Notes under the pieces: model-generated | Told to the model about the DNA's origin: nothing | The model's input: only the letters and a program-made list of their open reading frames with translations | The model's database searches: none | Program-made: the position numbers and the translations under genes | From: Latrodectus hesperus | Taxonomy: Eukaryota; Arthropoda; Arachnida; Araneae; Theridiidae | Direction of reading: 5' to 3' | Assembly: GCA_037975125.1 (NCBI GenBank) | Contig: JAJQOW010000021.1 | Coordinates: 1,306,501-1,370,500 of the forward strand | Length of the DNA stretch: 64,000 nucleotides | In this document: piece by piece, positions 17,377 to 29,470 of the stretch | How positions within the stretch are numbered: the stretch's first letter is position 1 | Layout: the number at the start of each line of letters is the position of its first letter

Positions 17377-18879
17377 TTAAAACTATTATAAGTAATATTC
17401 GATTGTAAAATGACAATTTAATTTAAAAGTAAGCAAAAAAGTTGCATTTTATCTGTTTAAAGTACAATAATGTTTAAAATCATTATCCTTAGGAATTTGA
17501 TTTGATTAATTTGTTCAAATGAAAACATTTACCAAATAAATATAATTCAATTGTTTACGTCCACATAAAATCTATAAAATATGTTTTTAATTATGAATTA
17601 TACTGAATAAAAACCACTGTCCTTTCATATGAAACTTTTAATTAAAATAGGAATGTAAATAATTCAATATATTTGCACCATAAATAAATGATAATAATAT
17701 ATAGGGTATAATGAAATTATTAACAGTATCAATGTGAATATACATTAATAAGTTCCAATAGGATGAGACATATATGTTTGTCAAATTTGCTTTCCAAATT
17801 TTAAGATTTTATATCATATTCTCTAATCTAAATGAAATTATTTTATTTTTCTTATACCTTTGTGCTAAATAATTTTTGGATGATAGTTAAAATAGTATTT
17901 TTCTGAGAATAACCCTGGAATACCACTTACCAATATGAAAAACTGAATGATTTAGATAAATTATACCCAAAATATATAAACTGATTGCCGGCAAAGTATA
18001 CTTATAAACTAGTTTCATTGAAAAACATTTTTATAAAAGGAAGCTAAACCGAAAAATAATAAAATGTCAAAATAATCTAGGTAAAATCATAAAAATATGT
18101 TTGCAGTCTGAGCAATACAGATTTGTAAGCTTTGTTTACAATTTAATCTTAGAAACAAATATTTTATAACAAATCTAAATAGAAGATAAAAATACTGAAC
18201 TCTACACTGTTTTCCTTTTATAAGATATATTTATTTGTTCTCTTCTAACAATTTTGCGCCGCTTTATGTTTGCGGTAAATTTTGTATTTCATAGCACTTA
18301 CGCTAGGATTCTTTATAGAAATGAATTTCGTGTTTTCATAGAAATTATTAATATTTAATTGAATATCTGACTTATGAAATTAAACAAGATTTACGCTGGT
18401 TTATTGTAAGATTTTTGTTTGTTGCCTTTATTCATTAATTGATATCCAACGGATACATTTTTATGTAACATCAATTGAATAATAAACTTTATGAAAATCA
18501 TTTAATTAATAATAGAATGGAATTCATATCTTTTCAATTAATGAGAATGTGTTGGTATATCTAACAAAACAGATTTAAGTGTGTTTTTGGCCCGATTTTT
18601 TGATTAGTAGTGATGTAATCATAAAAACTGAAGTCTATCATAAGCTAATTTTTTTCTCCGTTGAATGATGAAGATAATAATTTTGTAAGCAGGAATGAAC
18701 GAGATTTATTTTTAGAATTTAATGCCATTACATTTTAGTTTGTGTTTCATAAATCAATATGAATATAAAGTTCCTTTATATCGTTAAATTTTAATTTTAA
18801 ATAATAAATAAAATAGCTACCACTTATTATTTACAATAACATTTCCTAAGTGTTATCTTCAGAGCTGGCAACAAGTGAC
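17377..18879. other. AT-rich stretch
   Basis: No gene or element could be supported. Confidence 0.45.
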
Positions 18880-18960
18880 AATGGCCAATTGAGTGAGCAA
18901 GAAACAGTTTGTAGGCTCGATTCCTACAAGGGTTATTAGTATTTTAAATGATTCGAGGTA
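18880..18960 (+). mobile_element. tRNA-like SINE head (degenerate)
   Basis: TGGCCAATTGAGTGAGCAAG followed by GTAGGCTCGATTCCTAC resembles A and B boxes of a tRNA-derived SINE. No second copy was found in the window and no 3' boundary is clear. It does not fold as a convincing functional tRNA. Confidence 0.35.
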
Positions 18961-19137
18961 TACGCTTTAAGCCATATCTGCCTTATAAAATTAGTTCTTT
19001 TGAGCAAAATTTGATTAGAGAGCAGAAATATGGTAGAATATATACCTGAAACTCTCTAACTGTTAAGCAAATTTCTCATTTTCATTTTACATAAAAAATT
19101 ATTAATAAAACGAATGCTTATTTTTACCTTTTATATA

Positions 19138-19350
19138 TTGGGTTGTTCGGAAAGTAGTTTCGTCCTTTATAGAAAATGGAAAACGTATAATAAATAAATA
19201 TTTTATTGAAATGTATATTCTCAATTTCAGTTCAACATCTTTTACCATCCTTCCGGTGGTAGCTTGATTCTACACTCATAAAATGGTTGATTTTTACTAG
19301 CAAAAACTGATTGAGGTGGGTAAAACGAAATTAGTTTCCGAACAATTCAA
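19138..19350. mobile_element. Mariner-derived MITE
   Basis: A 213-bp element between TA dinucleotides. The left end TTGGGTTGTTCGGAAAGTAG and the inverted right end TTGAATTGTTCGGAAACTAA match the well-known arthropod mariner terminal repeat beginning TTGGGTTG...CGGAAAGT. No transposase remains, so this is a deletion derivative. Confidence 0.8.
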
Positions 19351-19397
19351 TATAAGATTTCTTGCCTATCAATAAATTATTTCTTAATATGAAATGT

Positions 19398-19402
<5 letters not shown>

Positions 19403-19442
<40 letters not shown>
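19403..19442. repeat. (TA)n array
   Basis: About 40 bp of TA bordering the Foldback-like element. Confidence 0.95.
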
Positions 19443-20287
<845 letters not shown>

Positions 20288-20390
20288 TGTATGTATATAG
20301 ATACATACAGTAAAATTCCATCTATCAGAATCGCTTTCAGAATTTCAGAAAAATAGTTTCGACTAAAGAAGTGACGGAAAACAAAAAAAG

Positions 20391-20463
20391 TAAAAAGTTC
20401 AAGAAAAAGTAAAAAAAAAAAAAAAAAGAAATGAGAGAAGATGAGAAGATGAGAATAAGAAGC
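20391..20463. repeat. Purine-rich / poly-A tract
   Basis: A poly-A run of about 17 bases (20411-20427) followed by a GAGAAGATGAGAAG-type purine stretch. Confidence 0.8.
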
Positions 20464-20517
20464 AGTCACTTGTGTGTGTGAGGTATTCTAAAACATTCTT
20501 TTGCAAATTACTGGTAT

Positions 20518-20594
20518 GATCTAATGAGTATGATCTCATGCAGATTCTCACTGTGAAACAGTGAGAATCTGCATGAGATCATACTCATTAGATC
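20518..20594. repeat. Perfect 36-bp hairpin
   Basis: Arms 20518-20553 (GATCTAATGAGTATGATCTC...) and 20559-20594 are exact reverse complements over 36 bp, separated by only TGAAA. It sits about 35 bp upstream of the first readable codons of the LINE fragment. Confidence 0.95.
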
Positions 20595-20599
20595 CCACC

Positions 20600-22483
20600 A
20601 TTCATTAGATCTCACCGCTTCACTTGGTAGTTGAAAAAGAAGCACTCAAAACTCAAATTCTGCAGCTTCCAAGAATGTTGCAATTGACGGGCAGTGGCTT
20701 ACATCCACCAGTTTTGAGATGCCTGTTCACAAAGACACAGTTCACCCAGTCAATAGGCTAAAAAATACTCGAATTATCAACTTGCCGAACATCCCCTCAT
20801 GCCAGCATCCTATCGTTCACACAGCTGAAGAACTGCATTACTACACTGATGGTTCCAAGCATGACGCTGCAGTGGGAGCTGCCTTTGTTGTTCTCCAAGG
20901 AGACACAGAGGTACACTCAACACAGTTAAAATTGCGAACAGACAACTCGGTCTTTCAGGCTGAAGCACTGGCCTTATTATCGGCCTTAAACCATGTACTG
21001 GATGCCTAATATTCACCAGCCACCATTTGGACAGACAGCTTGTCTGTCTTAATGGCACTCCGCAACCCAACTCACACTTCCCCTCTTATCAATGCCATAC
21101 AATGCAAACTCCATCAACAATCATCTATTCAAATCCGTCTCTCCTGGGTAAAAGCACGTGCTGGAAATGTGGGAAACGAGCTGGCAGATCAAAGAGCAAA
21201 GGAAGCAGCGGTGAATGAGAACTTGTTACAAATCGATCTACCACTTCCACGAACCCACCTTCTGCAGTTCCTTAAGCAAAGACTCAAACATCAATGGCAA
21301 ACCAGCTGGGACGACTCTTTAACTGGCCGCCTCACACACAGTATTATACTCCATGTTACAACGGACAGGCTCATTTCTAAACCAATGATCATCTTTCTTA
21401 TTACAAATCATGGAGCCTTCCCAGTGTACTTTCACCGATTCGGTAAAGCCTCAACCCCACTTTGCAGCTGCGCGAACGGCAGTGAAGGTAATGCTTTGCA
21501 TTATGTGGAACACTGTAGCTATACGGTGGGCCTCCACCTAATTCGCCATTCCTCACAATCTGACATCGCTTTCATCAAGTTTATTATTGGTGATAAATTT
21601 AGAGTTAAAAGAGTGATGAATATTATGTCCATGCTGGTTACAAAAGGACTGGACTTATGCGCCTCGCCAGTACAAACCACATCACAAACACAAAATGACT
21701 CTGAACTTAACCTCTCAGATGATGATTAAAGCAAGGACAATTGCATCACACTTCCTTAATTTTGTAAAATTTTGCTTTATTTTTCATATTGTCTGTTACA
21801 CATCTTACTGTATTTAGCCTAGAATTTTGTTTTTCATGTTTTTTCTCTTATAAGTAAGAATCGTTATATCTTTTCTAAGCTGGATTTCTCAAATTAACGA
21901 GACTTGTTATGTCAATTCTGTACTTGTTAAATTTTTATGAATGATTCACTCTATCTCTAGTATATCTAACTATTTCGTCGCCTACTCTATCTTTTTTTCT
22001 TTAATGTTTACCTTTGCCGATTTTCTTTTTCATGGAATTATTGTATCTTATTCCTGTAATATGTGACCAAATGTTTTTTTTTAAATATTTCACTTTAATG
22101 CAAATTTGTTAACCAAATTTAAACTAAAATAGATGTTGCGGTTAATAGTAATCTCAACCACCTTTTATACTTATTTAATCTCCTCTGCTTGAATTTACAC
22201 ATTACTTATGTTTTCATCTTTAATTTTAAATTTTTCCTCTCTTATGTACTGAAATGTAATTTGTTCCAATGAGCCTCTTTCTCTGACATGTGTCACAGAT
22301 ATAGGCTTGAAAGTGCAACATTGTTTTCATTTTTAGTCCTCAACTACGTAGTCAAGTTCTGGATCTCAGCGGGCACCTGGCACTTCGTGCGAGGTGTTTA
22401 TTCCTCTAATTTGAAGAGGGGGTGGAACCTGATAACCGATAGGTACAGACCATGGCCTCCTCTTCTCGTTGTTGTTGTTGTTG
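20600..22483 (+). mobile_element. 5'-truncated non-LTR retrotransposon with 3' UTR
   Basis: The coding remnant ends at 21729, followed by about 740 bp without coding signal and a (GTT)n run at 22467-22482 that looks like the element's simple-repeat tail. The 5' boundary lies near the hairpin at 20594; everything upstream of the RNase H domain (endonuclease, reverse transcriptase) is absent, as expected for incomplete target-primed reverse transcription. Confidence 0.65.
20632..21729 (+). pseudogene. LINE ORF2 C-terminus: RNase H domain and Cys/His motif
   Basis: One plus-strand frame is open apart from a TAA at 21007-21009. RNase H features in order are: YYTDGSKHDAAVGAAF (first catalytic Asp); an acidic Glu in NSVFQAEALALLSAL; TIWTDSLSVLMAL (second Asp, just after the stop); and WVKARAGNVGNELADQRAKE (His position read as Arg, final Asp present). 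This is followed by the helical region with NHGAFPVYFHRFGK and then CSCANG...HYVEHC, the Cys-x-Cys...His...Cys element after RNase H in R1/I/Jockey-like LINEs. The acidic tail ends LNLSDDD. The in-frame stop and missing RT make it non-functional. Confidence 0.85.
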
Positions 22484-22571
22484 TGAAACAGATAAGTGAT
22501 GTGGCAGCCTGAAAATGGATGAAGGCAGTGAAGCAGCTTATTTTGTCCAAGGTGTTCAGCAAGCGACTTCA

Positions 22572-22675
22572 TTTTCACTTCACGTTAAGATGTTTACATG
22601 CAATACATTACATATATACAGCACTGTACATACGTAGTGTATAGCGCATGTAAGTATCTTAACGTGAAGTGAAAA
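22572..22675. repeat. Foldback, about 40-bp arms
   Basis: TTTTCACTTCACGTTAAGAT near 22572 is mirrored by ATCTTAACGTGAAGTGAAAA ending 22675. Pairing continues inward through TTACATGC/GCATGTAA with a few mismatches. Total about 104 bp; no coding capacity. Confidence 0.8.
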
Positions 22676-24631
22676 AAAAATTAGTGTTGCATATTCATTA
22701 AGTTTATTAAAAGTATGTTTTATTCCTTCCATCTTCATCATTCAATAATTAACTAAAATGGTACGTACGCACATTATTTCCTTTTTCTTCTACTTCTATT
22801 CTAAATAATTTTGATATAAATAATTAGATTATAAATAATTCAAATTTGTTATATATTTTCTTCTTGATTTATAATCCCTTTATCTGGGGAAATAGAAAGT
22901 TCAGTAACATTGAATGCTTTTGTAATTAACGATATTTTCAATCATGTGCATTACATACATTTTTTAAGCCACAATAGAATACCTTTTACTTTTTTTTATA
23001 GATGCACTTATTTAGTGTGTCATCAGACATGCTACATATATTGCTTTTAAACATGTAAATGCCACGAAGTTTCTTAGAGAAATTAGAGAGCTCTGGTTTC
23101 ACGTTGTGGATTTTTGGATCTTAACAATAAAAAGGTATTCATGAAATCAAATTATTGACTATGTTATTGTTTTTCTAGTAATATATTTTTGCACTCAATA
23201 ATGAAATATATAAATAATCTTTTCAAAAATTATTCATCACTGTATATTGTTTCGTTGTAATTTATATACCATTTAAATAAATTAATGTATATTTATATGT
23301 GTTATAAGAATTTAACAAATCCAGTGGAGTAAAAGTCTTCAACTGAAAACTGCAATATCTTACACAGTTCCGCTATTTTACGTATTATGATATTTCATTG
23401 AAAAATGTTTCCAACAATTTATTTGCCTATTTACATATTTATGTATTATCCAAAAGGTGTTGTATATTTACCATTAATTAATTTTCATTGGTTTCCAGCT
23501 TAAATCTACATAACAATGCTTCATTACATATGAAAGGTACTGAAGAACTTAGACTGAATTAATATTGATTTCTCAAATGAGAACAAAACTACTTGAGAAA
23601 GTTTTTTTCTTCAAGAATTTTCCATAATAAAAGAACTACATGAATAAATTCTTGTTTTAACTTGCGTTAAATGAAAATATTTCAATTTTGTTATTGTTTA
23701 TTTTAATAAAATTATCATTGTTTTATTATAGGGATATTTATTGTATGTTTGCCACTATTTTTGATAATACTAATTTTTTAAGGAAAATTGAAGTAAGTCA
23801 AGGTATTTCTAAAATAATAAACTGCTTTAAATTATTAATTACAAAAGACTTAATTGAAATTTTTTGAATAATTAACATCATATAACAATCATACCTTTAA
23901 ACTGCTTCACAAAATTTTAAGTTTGTCTCAACTAATTAAATATTCAGAATAAGCCAGTTTTAACATTTACGAGAATTTTCAATTAATAAATTAGGCATTC
24001 ATCTCTCGTGAACTTCGAAGTTTAACCCTAAAAGAGTGTTTGTTTAAAATGTGTCCCTTTAAAATGAAAGAATTACAATGTTATTGTTTAATCATGACAT
24101 AGATTAAAAACATTTTAAGTGAAAAATATTAAAATGGTGTCAAGTTAATTGGATAAATATCAAGAGAATTTTTATTTAACAAGAAATTTCTCTTCATCTA
24201 AGAAATTATTAAATATTAATGTAGGTATTGTCTTCATCTTACTTTCTAATGCATTTCCGAAGGATGGCATACTGGGAAAGGCGAAAACACGTTCTCTGTG
24301 GAGGATGAAAAAACATCAATTTACAAAAACGAAAATTAAATATTTTAAGGAAAAGGTCACTGTTAAAATTTAGTCAGAAATTGGAATTCTCGATGCCGTA
24401 AATATTTATGGTCTTCGCTAAGTGGTTATATAAGGATGGAAATTTTAATAAAGGAGAAAAGGAACCAAACCCTTCTTTCTATAAGCGAAATGAGTATGAG
24501 ACCGAAACGTTACATTGCTTTAACTGCTTCCCTCTTATTACAAGCTTAATGGCAACAAAACAAAATAATTCGATATCGTACGTATTTTAAAAATTGGTCT
24601 TTGCTCTTTTATTGACTACAATTGCTTATAC
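22676..24631. other. AT-rich stretch
   Basis: No gene or element could be supported. The small open frames at 24.1-24.6 kb show no motif. Confidence 0.45.
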
Positions 24632-24789
24632 ACTAGGACGGGTAGGAAAATCATTCCCGGTGGATCTAGAACCTACGCTGAATGCAGGCACTACACAGGA
24701 GTTCCGTTGGATCCGAGGCATCTCTTCAACTGCATCTCTGTTTCCACGACCCTCTTCAACATCGACCCCAACTGCTGCCATGACACTCT
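24632..24789 (-). CDS. Candidate internal exon, unidentified
   Basis: A 158-bp island near 50% GC inside very AT-rich DNA. On the minus strand it follows a pyrimidine-rich acceptor (TTTTTCCCATATAG) and ends at a possible donor (AGT|GTATAAG). It reads without stops: SVMAAVGVDVEEGRGNRD, then EEMPRIQRNSCVVPAF and RSTGNDFPTRPS. The plus strand is also open here, so strand is not certain. I do not recognise the protein. It could be an exon of a gene spread over the minus strand (with 29.1-29.4 kb) or a piece of an unrecognised element. Confidence 0.35.
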
Positions 24790-24970
24790 CTATATGGGAA
24801 AAACTGAAGATGTGATCAGGGAAGTGCTCCATGCCTTTGGTCCTATATGACTTGTCTTTTTTACCTTTTCTCTTTTTACACTTGTCACATGACAAGAACA
24901 ACAACAATTGTTAATACAGAGAGATTGCTGAGGAAGAACCATAACTGTATGGTAATGGGGTAAAAATATA

Positions 24971-25312
24971 TTTGAGGGTGCCCCTTTGCGAGATTGGTGA
25001 TTTTTGTTTGGTGCCAATCCTGTTCGCGCGGAACGCTGTGCAAACAGTAATGGCGGCCAAAACACAATGAAATTTCAAAAATAATGCAGTAAGCACATAA
25101 AAAAAGAAAAAAAATGTACTCACTTTATTTTGCTGGAATATCCTCACTTTGAGGTACACAGAATTCTCTAATAGCACCTACAGATATTGCTTAAATTTAT
25201 CCTGAGAAGAAAACCAATCAGAACCGTGAATGGATTTAAGAATAACGTTTAGAGTTACCATAAATAGAACAACATCGCCTAACTTGGCGACGATTCAAGG
25301 AGCACCCTCAAG
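24971..25312. mobile_element. Small TIR element (TA-flanked)
   Basis: The left end TTTGAGGGTGCCCCTT and the inverted right end CTTGAGGGTGCTCCTT match at 14 of 16 positions, and TA lies outside each end. At 342 bp with no transposase motif it would be a non-autonomous element, possibly of the Tc1/mariner type. Confidence 0.45.
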
Positions 25313-25420
25313 TATAATCTAACCGGTAATAGATACGAGTTTTAATTAAGAGGTGAAAGGGAATGCCAAACAATAATTTTTTTACTTCTAATGGTCAGCT
25401 GCTATTAAGACCTCTATTAC

Positions 25421-25569
25421 CCTACAAGGAGTGGATATGAAGATAATTTAAATAGTGGGCCAACCAGAAGATGTGCCATCGTTGACCCGAAAGTGGGTGA
25501 AATCTCGTATTTTAGAAACAAGGGCAAATGGAAGAACCTCAGACTTTTACTGCCATCTATCATTTTTGA
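25421..25569 (-). CDS. Candidate exon, unidentified (strand uncertain)
   Basis: A 149-bp island with a good minus-strand acceptor (GATGAAATTTCAG) and donor (GTAGG|GTAATAG), open on minus (MIDGSKSLRFFHLPLFLK...). The plus strand is also open over most of it (GQPEDVPSLTRKWVKSRILE), which looks at least as protein-like. No family recognised. Its phase does not join directly to the island at 24632-24789. Confidence 0.25.
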
Positions 25570-26115
25570 CTGAAATTTCATCTTAAATCTGAAGCATGAA
25601 GCTTGGAACTTAAGCATAATTAAAGTGCATGTATTATAAAATAATGCAATTAGTAGTATCTCAGGTTTGCATCACAAAATGAAATTACATGAATGTATTG
25701 AAAACGAAAATAAAACAAATCAAATCAGATGAGGTGTGTGATGCTTGAAAACTTTCTACAGTTACGAAATTATTAAACATTGAAGTAGTTCTTTCATTCC
25801 CACATTCTTGTATATTTCAAATCTGAGACGTATAGGTAAAAGTGCCTTTAAGGAAGGGAATTCAAATCTTCATAACTTGTAATATTATATTTTACTTTTC
25901 AATATTAGTTACATTTTTTAAAATAATAAAAAAACAAATATCATTATTTATTTTAATATAAGTTGCACTACAATGTAGAAAGAATATGAGATCTGAGTCT
26001 GTATGTATTTTTTTATCTACTCAAATCTTTAACTAAGAGATGACATTTAAAAAAAATAAAAATATATTTTTTTATTGAAACGCGAAAAGTTTCCCAGAGA
26101 AATATTACCTCACTT
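25570..26115. other. AT-rich stretch
   Basis: No supported feature. Confidence 0.4.
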
Positions 26116-26127
26116 AAATGAATGCAT

Positions 26128-26949
26128 CCTGGAACCAGGGGGTACGTGTACCTTCCTGGGGCTTGAGCAGCCATCAGGCGCGTCGGCAGGTGGTGGATCG
26201 CCAAATGTCCTGTAGGAATGACAGGATAGCCTTGAATATAGAATCAGAGGCCGCGAACCAGCTCCCGTAAACCCTGGTGTTATGCGATCCGTGCCTAGGG
26301 CTAATTGGCACCGCAGTATTGTGTCTTAACGGAGCCTCTAGTTGCCTGGCGAACTTCTAGAGTAATTTGCCTAGCCCAGTAACTCAAGCAATGCTGGGTG
26401 GACTGTCATATTACCTGAGCTTGTTAATTGTTATCTTGTGGCTGAAAAGACACAAGAAATAACAAACCTTTCTGCATTTGCAGGTGAAGCTTCTGAAGTA
26501 GACCTTGCTGAAAAAGACAAGGGAACTCAGAGGCAATCTAGTAAAGGGGCAGCAATGAATCCTTCACTTGAGGTAGAAATGACCTCCAAACCATCTTCTT
26601 CTGGTGAAAGTCCGGAAACTATCCCTAGCATGAGTGACATTCTGACCAGATGGGACTGTTTCAGCAAGACTCTATCTGCTGGAAATGTCATACGCAAGAG
26701 GAAATGGCAGAGCATATCATTTACGAATGTGAGGCTCTTGCCCTCGCTAGATTAACTTCTTTAGGCATCATTTATACTAGAGAGTTACACCTAGACTCCA
26801 TTAAAAGGTTATCGACTTTATTAATTGAGTGGGTGATCCGAGCAACTAGAACTAGGAAGCATTGGGTTTGGAGTTAATGGTACAAAATGCTGATAAAAGC
26901 AGAGGTGCCCAATGACATACAAACCCAATTCTAAGAAGAAGAAGAGAAG
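26128..26949 (+). mobile_element. Internally deleted LINE derivative, copy 2
   Basis: An 822-bp plus-strand copy of the element at 2925-3737. It starts CCTGGAACCAGGGGGTACGT and ends CTAAGAAGAAGAAGAGAAG. The flanks are AAATGAATGCAT (26116-26127) and AAATGTATGCAT (26950-26961), a 12-bp target duplication with one change. The two copies have identical ends, the same 12-bp duplication length and the same internal junction. Confidence 0.88.
26438..26875 (+). pseudogene. LINE-derived ORF fragments in copy 2
   Basis: Frame 1 (26438-26755) begins with the ORF1-like AEKTQEITNLSAFAGEASEV, lacking an ATG because an extra pair of bases upstream breaks the frame seen in copy 1. Frame 2 (26650-26875) carries GLFQQDSICWKCHTQEEMAE and the following H..YEC, the Cys-x2-Cys...His...Cys C-terminal motif of LINE polyproteins, and ends with a stop after HWVWS. 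No endonuclease, RT or RNase H is present. Confidence 0.7.
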
Positions 26950-26961
26950 AAATGTATGCAT

Positions 26962-27454
26962 CGGGGCATAAGCACAGCCTTACAGGGAGTTCATTTACGC
27001 TGGTAATGTGGTGTTAAAACATTTTACATATGCAGATATTTTCTAAAATAAATTACTATTTCTATGATATTGTATGTATGTTTACTTACAGCGGTATCTT
27101 TCCACATGAAACTTGAATATAAATTTATTTTAAATTGTATAGATGCATCATTTAATTTTCAGTTGTATGGACATATTATTTTGATCTGAAAGCTGTCTGA
27201 CAGAAGTCTAAATTTTCTAATATATTTTCATTTTGCAAAAAATACACAAACTTTCGGATTGAGTAGTTTGTTCGATTCTTTTGTTCCTTTGTGATTACTT
27301 TTTGTTCAATAAGGCTAATTGAGGGGAGGGGTTACAATTTCAAATGGAGTTTTAGCAACGGTAAATTGCCACAATTATGACAAAAATCGAACCTTCATTC
27401 TGAAAACGAAAACGCTAGTCATTTAGGTACTGTCTAATCTCAAATTTTCCTTAA
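26962..27454. other. AT-rich stretch
   Basis: No supported feature. Confidence 0.4.
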
Positions 27455-27660
27455 AAATAATGTTAACTATCTGGCAATAAACTCTACAGAAATACTTGGG
27501 GAACACAGAAGAGCAACATTAATCTGTTGTTCAACAAAATCTGGGATCGAATCCCGGAAACTACGTTCAGTGGAGTGATGTCCTACCACAAAGTCAAAAT
27601 ATGTCTCTAATGAGATAATATTTTGACACCACGTAGAGAACTGAGGGATGACCTAAAGCT
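27455..27660 (+). mobile_element. SINE-E copy 2 (degenerate tRNA-like)
   Basis: GGGATCGAATCCCGG at 27542-27556 is a strong B-box/T-arm-like match. It is followed by a body with TCTAATGAGATAATATTTTG and GATGACCTAAAGCTG that resembles the body at 13.75 kb. The A box is not clear and the boundaries are approximate. Confidence 0.45.
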
Positions 27661-27699
27661 GTAGCTTCAATTGTTGCTTTTCACAGTTAATGATTCACG

Positions 27700-28470
27700 C
27701 TTATGTGCCGCAAGTGAGCAGACCCAGAAATCTCCCTAAACAGACACATATGTGACATTTGAAGCAGCATGGATATTCAGCAAGTTGACTATTATGTGGC
27801 CTCCAGACAACGATGAAACAGAGAGATATTAAGGGTATCTGGTGTATGCCATGACAAAGCGTAATACAAAAATGGCAAAATGAATTCAGGAAATTTTCTG
27901 TAGTCATCTGTCTCTGAGCAAGGTCGTTTATATGCCTTGGAGATCCTAAAAGTACGCTTATCACCTCATAATATTCGATATTCTTGGAGCTGATGTGTTA
28001 GCATGGACAGACATTGAGTATTCGAGATGCACGTATCTAGCTGATATCGACTGTAATTTGCACAGTAATCTGTACTTTATTACTGATAATTTAAGGCCAG
28101 TAATTGTGCTTTATCTTCCAGGGCTCCAAAACGCTAATGTTCATTAAAATAATGAAAGATCACATGTTGTAAGTGATATTCTGACAATGCTAGTTTCAAA
28201 GGATTTTCGATTGTTGTCCTGGACTGCATGTTCTCCAGATTCTCGTTCAAAGCATCTGGTAGTGGTAACTGGCGTAGAGACGAACTCAGGGATAAGTACA
28301 AGGCAGTATGCTGGTGCAACATCAACAGCATCTGATTGTTAAGAGACGGGCCCACTATCGCCCACCAGAAATATCAATTGATGAAGTATGGGAAGGATTT
28401 GAAGCAACATGGAATGTTGATCATTTCTGTCATCCAAACCTAGCTCGACTGCATACCTAACCAGGTAATG
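27700..28470 (+). pseudogene. Tc1-like transposase remnant, heavily decayed
   Basis: The plus strand reads GADVLAWTDIEYSRCTYL, then NLRPVIVLYLPGLQNANV and LSWTACSPDS. This corresponds in order to the GVMVWGAI, DILRPVVLPYLQG and WPARSPDLSPIE segments of Tc1-like transposases. The second catalytic Asp region (QQDN) reads with a stop, and the final Glu motif is lost. No clear terminal repeats survive. The part 27700-27965 is assigned by position only. Confidence 0.55.
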
Positions 28471-29114
28471 TTAGTATTAACTAACAAGGGCAGCAACACT
28501 TTTTACAAATTTCCCTCTCCTGTAAGCCTCAAGAATCTTTTCAAATTTACTATTTTGGCTTCGGACCATACAGTTCAGGTACAATAAATATCACTTTTTA
28601 TTTGTACTTCTTTATGGTGTTGAAATTTTACTGGGGCAAGTATTGTATATTTAAAAACTAATTAATTAAATTTATCTTGTAAGTTATCAATATTTTTGAC
28701 AAAAGACTTTTGGTGATTTTAATCATTGTTTCTATTAATTGTATTCTACTAGGTTACAATATACCTTTAATGGGATTTACTTATTAAAAATCCTGTATTA
28801 TAATATATTAGTAATTATTAAAATATTTTTATTTATCTTTATTTGTTGTCTAAAAATTGTTGAATTTTGTTAAATATAATTTATTAATAAACATGTTAAA
28901 GAAACTTAAATTATTTTTCCTTTACACCTTTTCTGATTTTCCTATCGTAAATGTAATTTATTGAAAATTAAAAAAAAGTTTTGTTTTTTAATATGAATGT
29001 AAGTTTAAAAAAATAACTTATAAAATCAGATTGATGGGAATCCTTTGCAAAAACAGTCATTATATATTTTTAATTAATAATATTAATAATAATTAATAAT
29101 AATGTTGTTTTTTC
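28471..29114. other. AT-rich stretch
   Basis: No supported feature. Confidence 0.4.
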
Positions 29115-29441
29115 TCATTCCCTTGAGTAGCAGAACTCATGAGTCCATTCACCCTGAAGAACTCCATTACTAATAGAGGATCTTAAACCAAGTCCTGTCT
29201 GTGAGCCTGAAACAAAATAAAATGTTTTATGTTAAATAAAATGAAAGCCTGTGCATAAGAACACCTTGTGGAAATTTTGAAGTGTTTATTACCACTAAAA
29301 ATGTCATTGATGACAGATAACCACAAAGGAATCTGGTAAGGGCAGTTTGATCTTGTCTATTGTCTCCCTGAAACAAAGGAGCTGCCAGTGCACTAACTCT
29401 GATATCAGGAGTGTACCAGTGGAAAGACATGGAAATGTTCA
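29115..29441 (-). CDS. Candidate two-exon gene fragment, unidentified
   Basis: Two minus-strand islands clearly richer in GC than their surroundings. Exon 1 (29265-29441) follows an acceptor TTTGTTATTAG and reads NISMSFHWYTPDIRVSALAA then QTALTRFLCGYLSSMTFL, ending CCACAAG before a donor GTGTTC. Exon 2 (29115-29206) follows TTTTGTTTCAG and reads SQTGLGLRSSISNG then EWTHEFCYSRE and a stop. The phases match: exon 1 leaves one base (G) and exon 2 supplies GC, giving Gly. The 58-bp intron has GT-AG ends. The region after exon 2 reads AAG|GGAATGAG, which would be a normal donor if the second G were T, so the stop may be a decayed splice site. No family recognised; it could be a host gene remnant. 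Confidence 0.45.
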
Positions 29442-29470
29442 CTAATAACAAATTTACTCACTTAATAACT

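Noticed and set aside
20810..21070. Minus-strand open frame opposite the RNase H domain
   Set aside because: It is the antisense shadow of the LINE coding remnant, which has recognisable motifs on plus.
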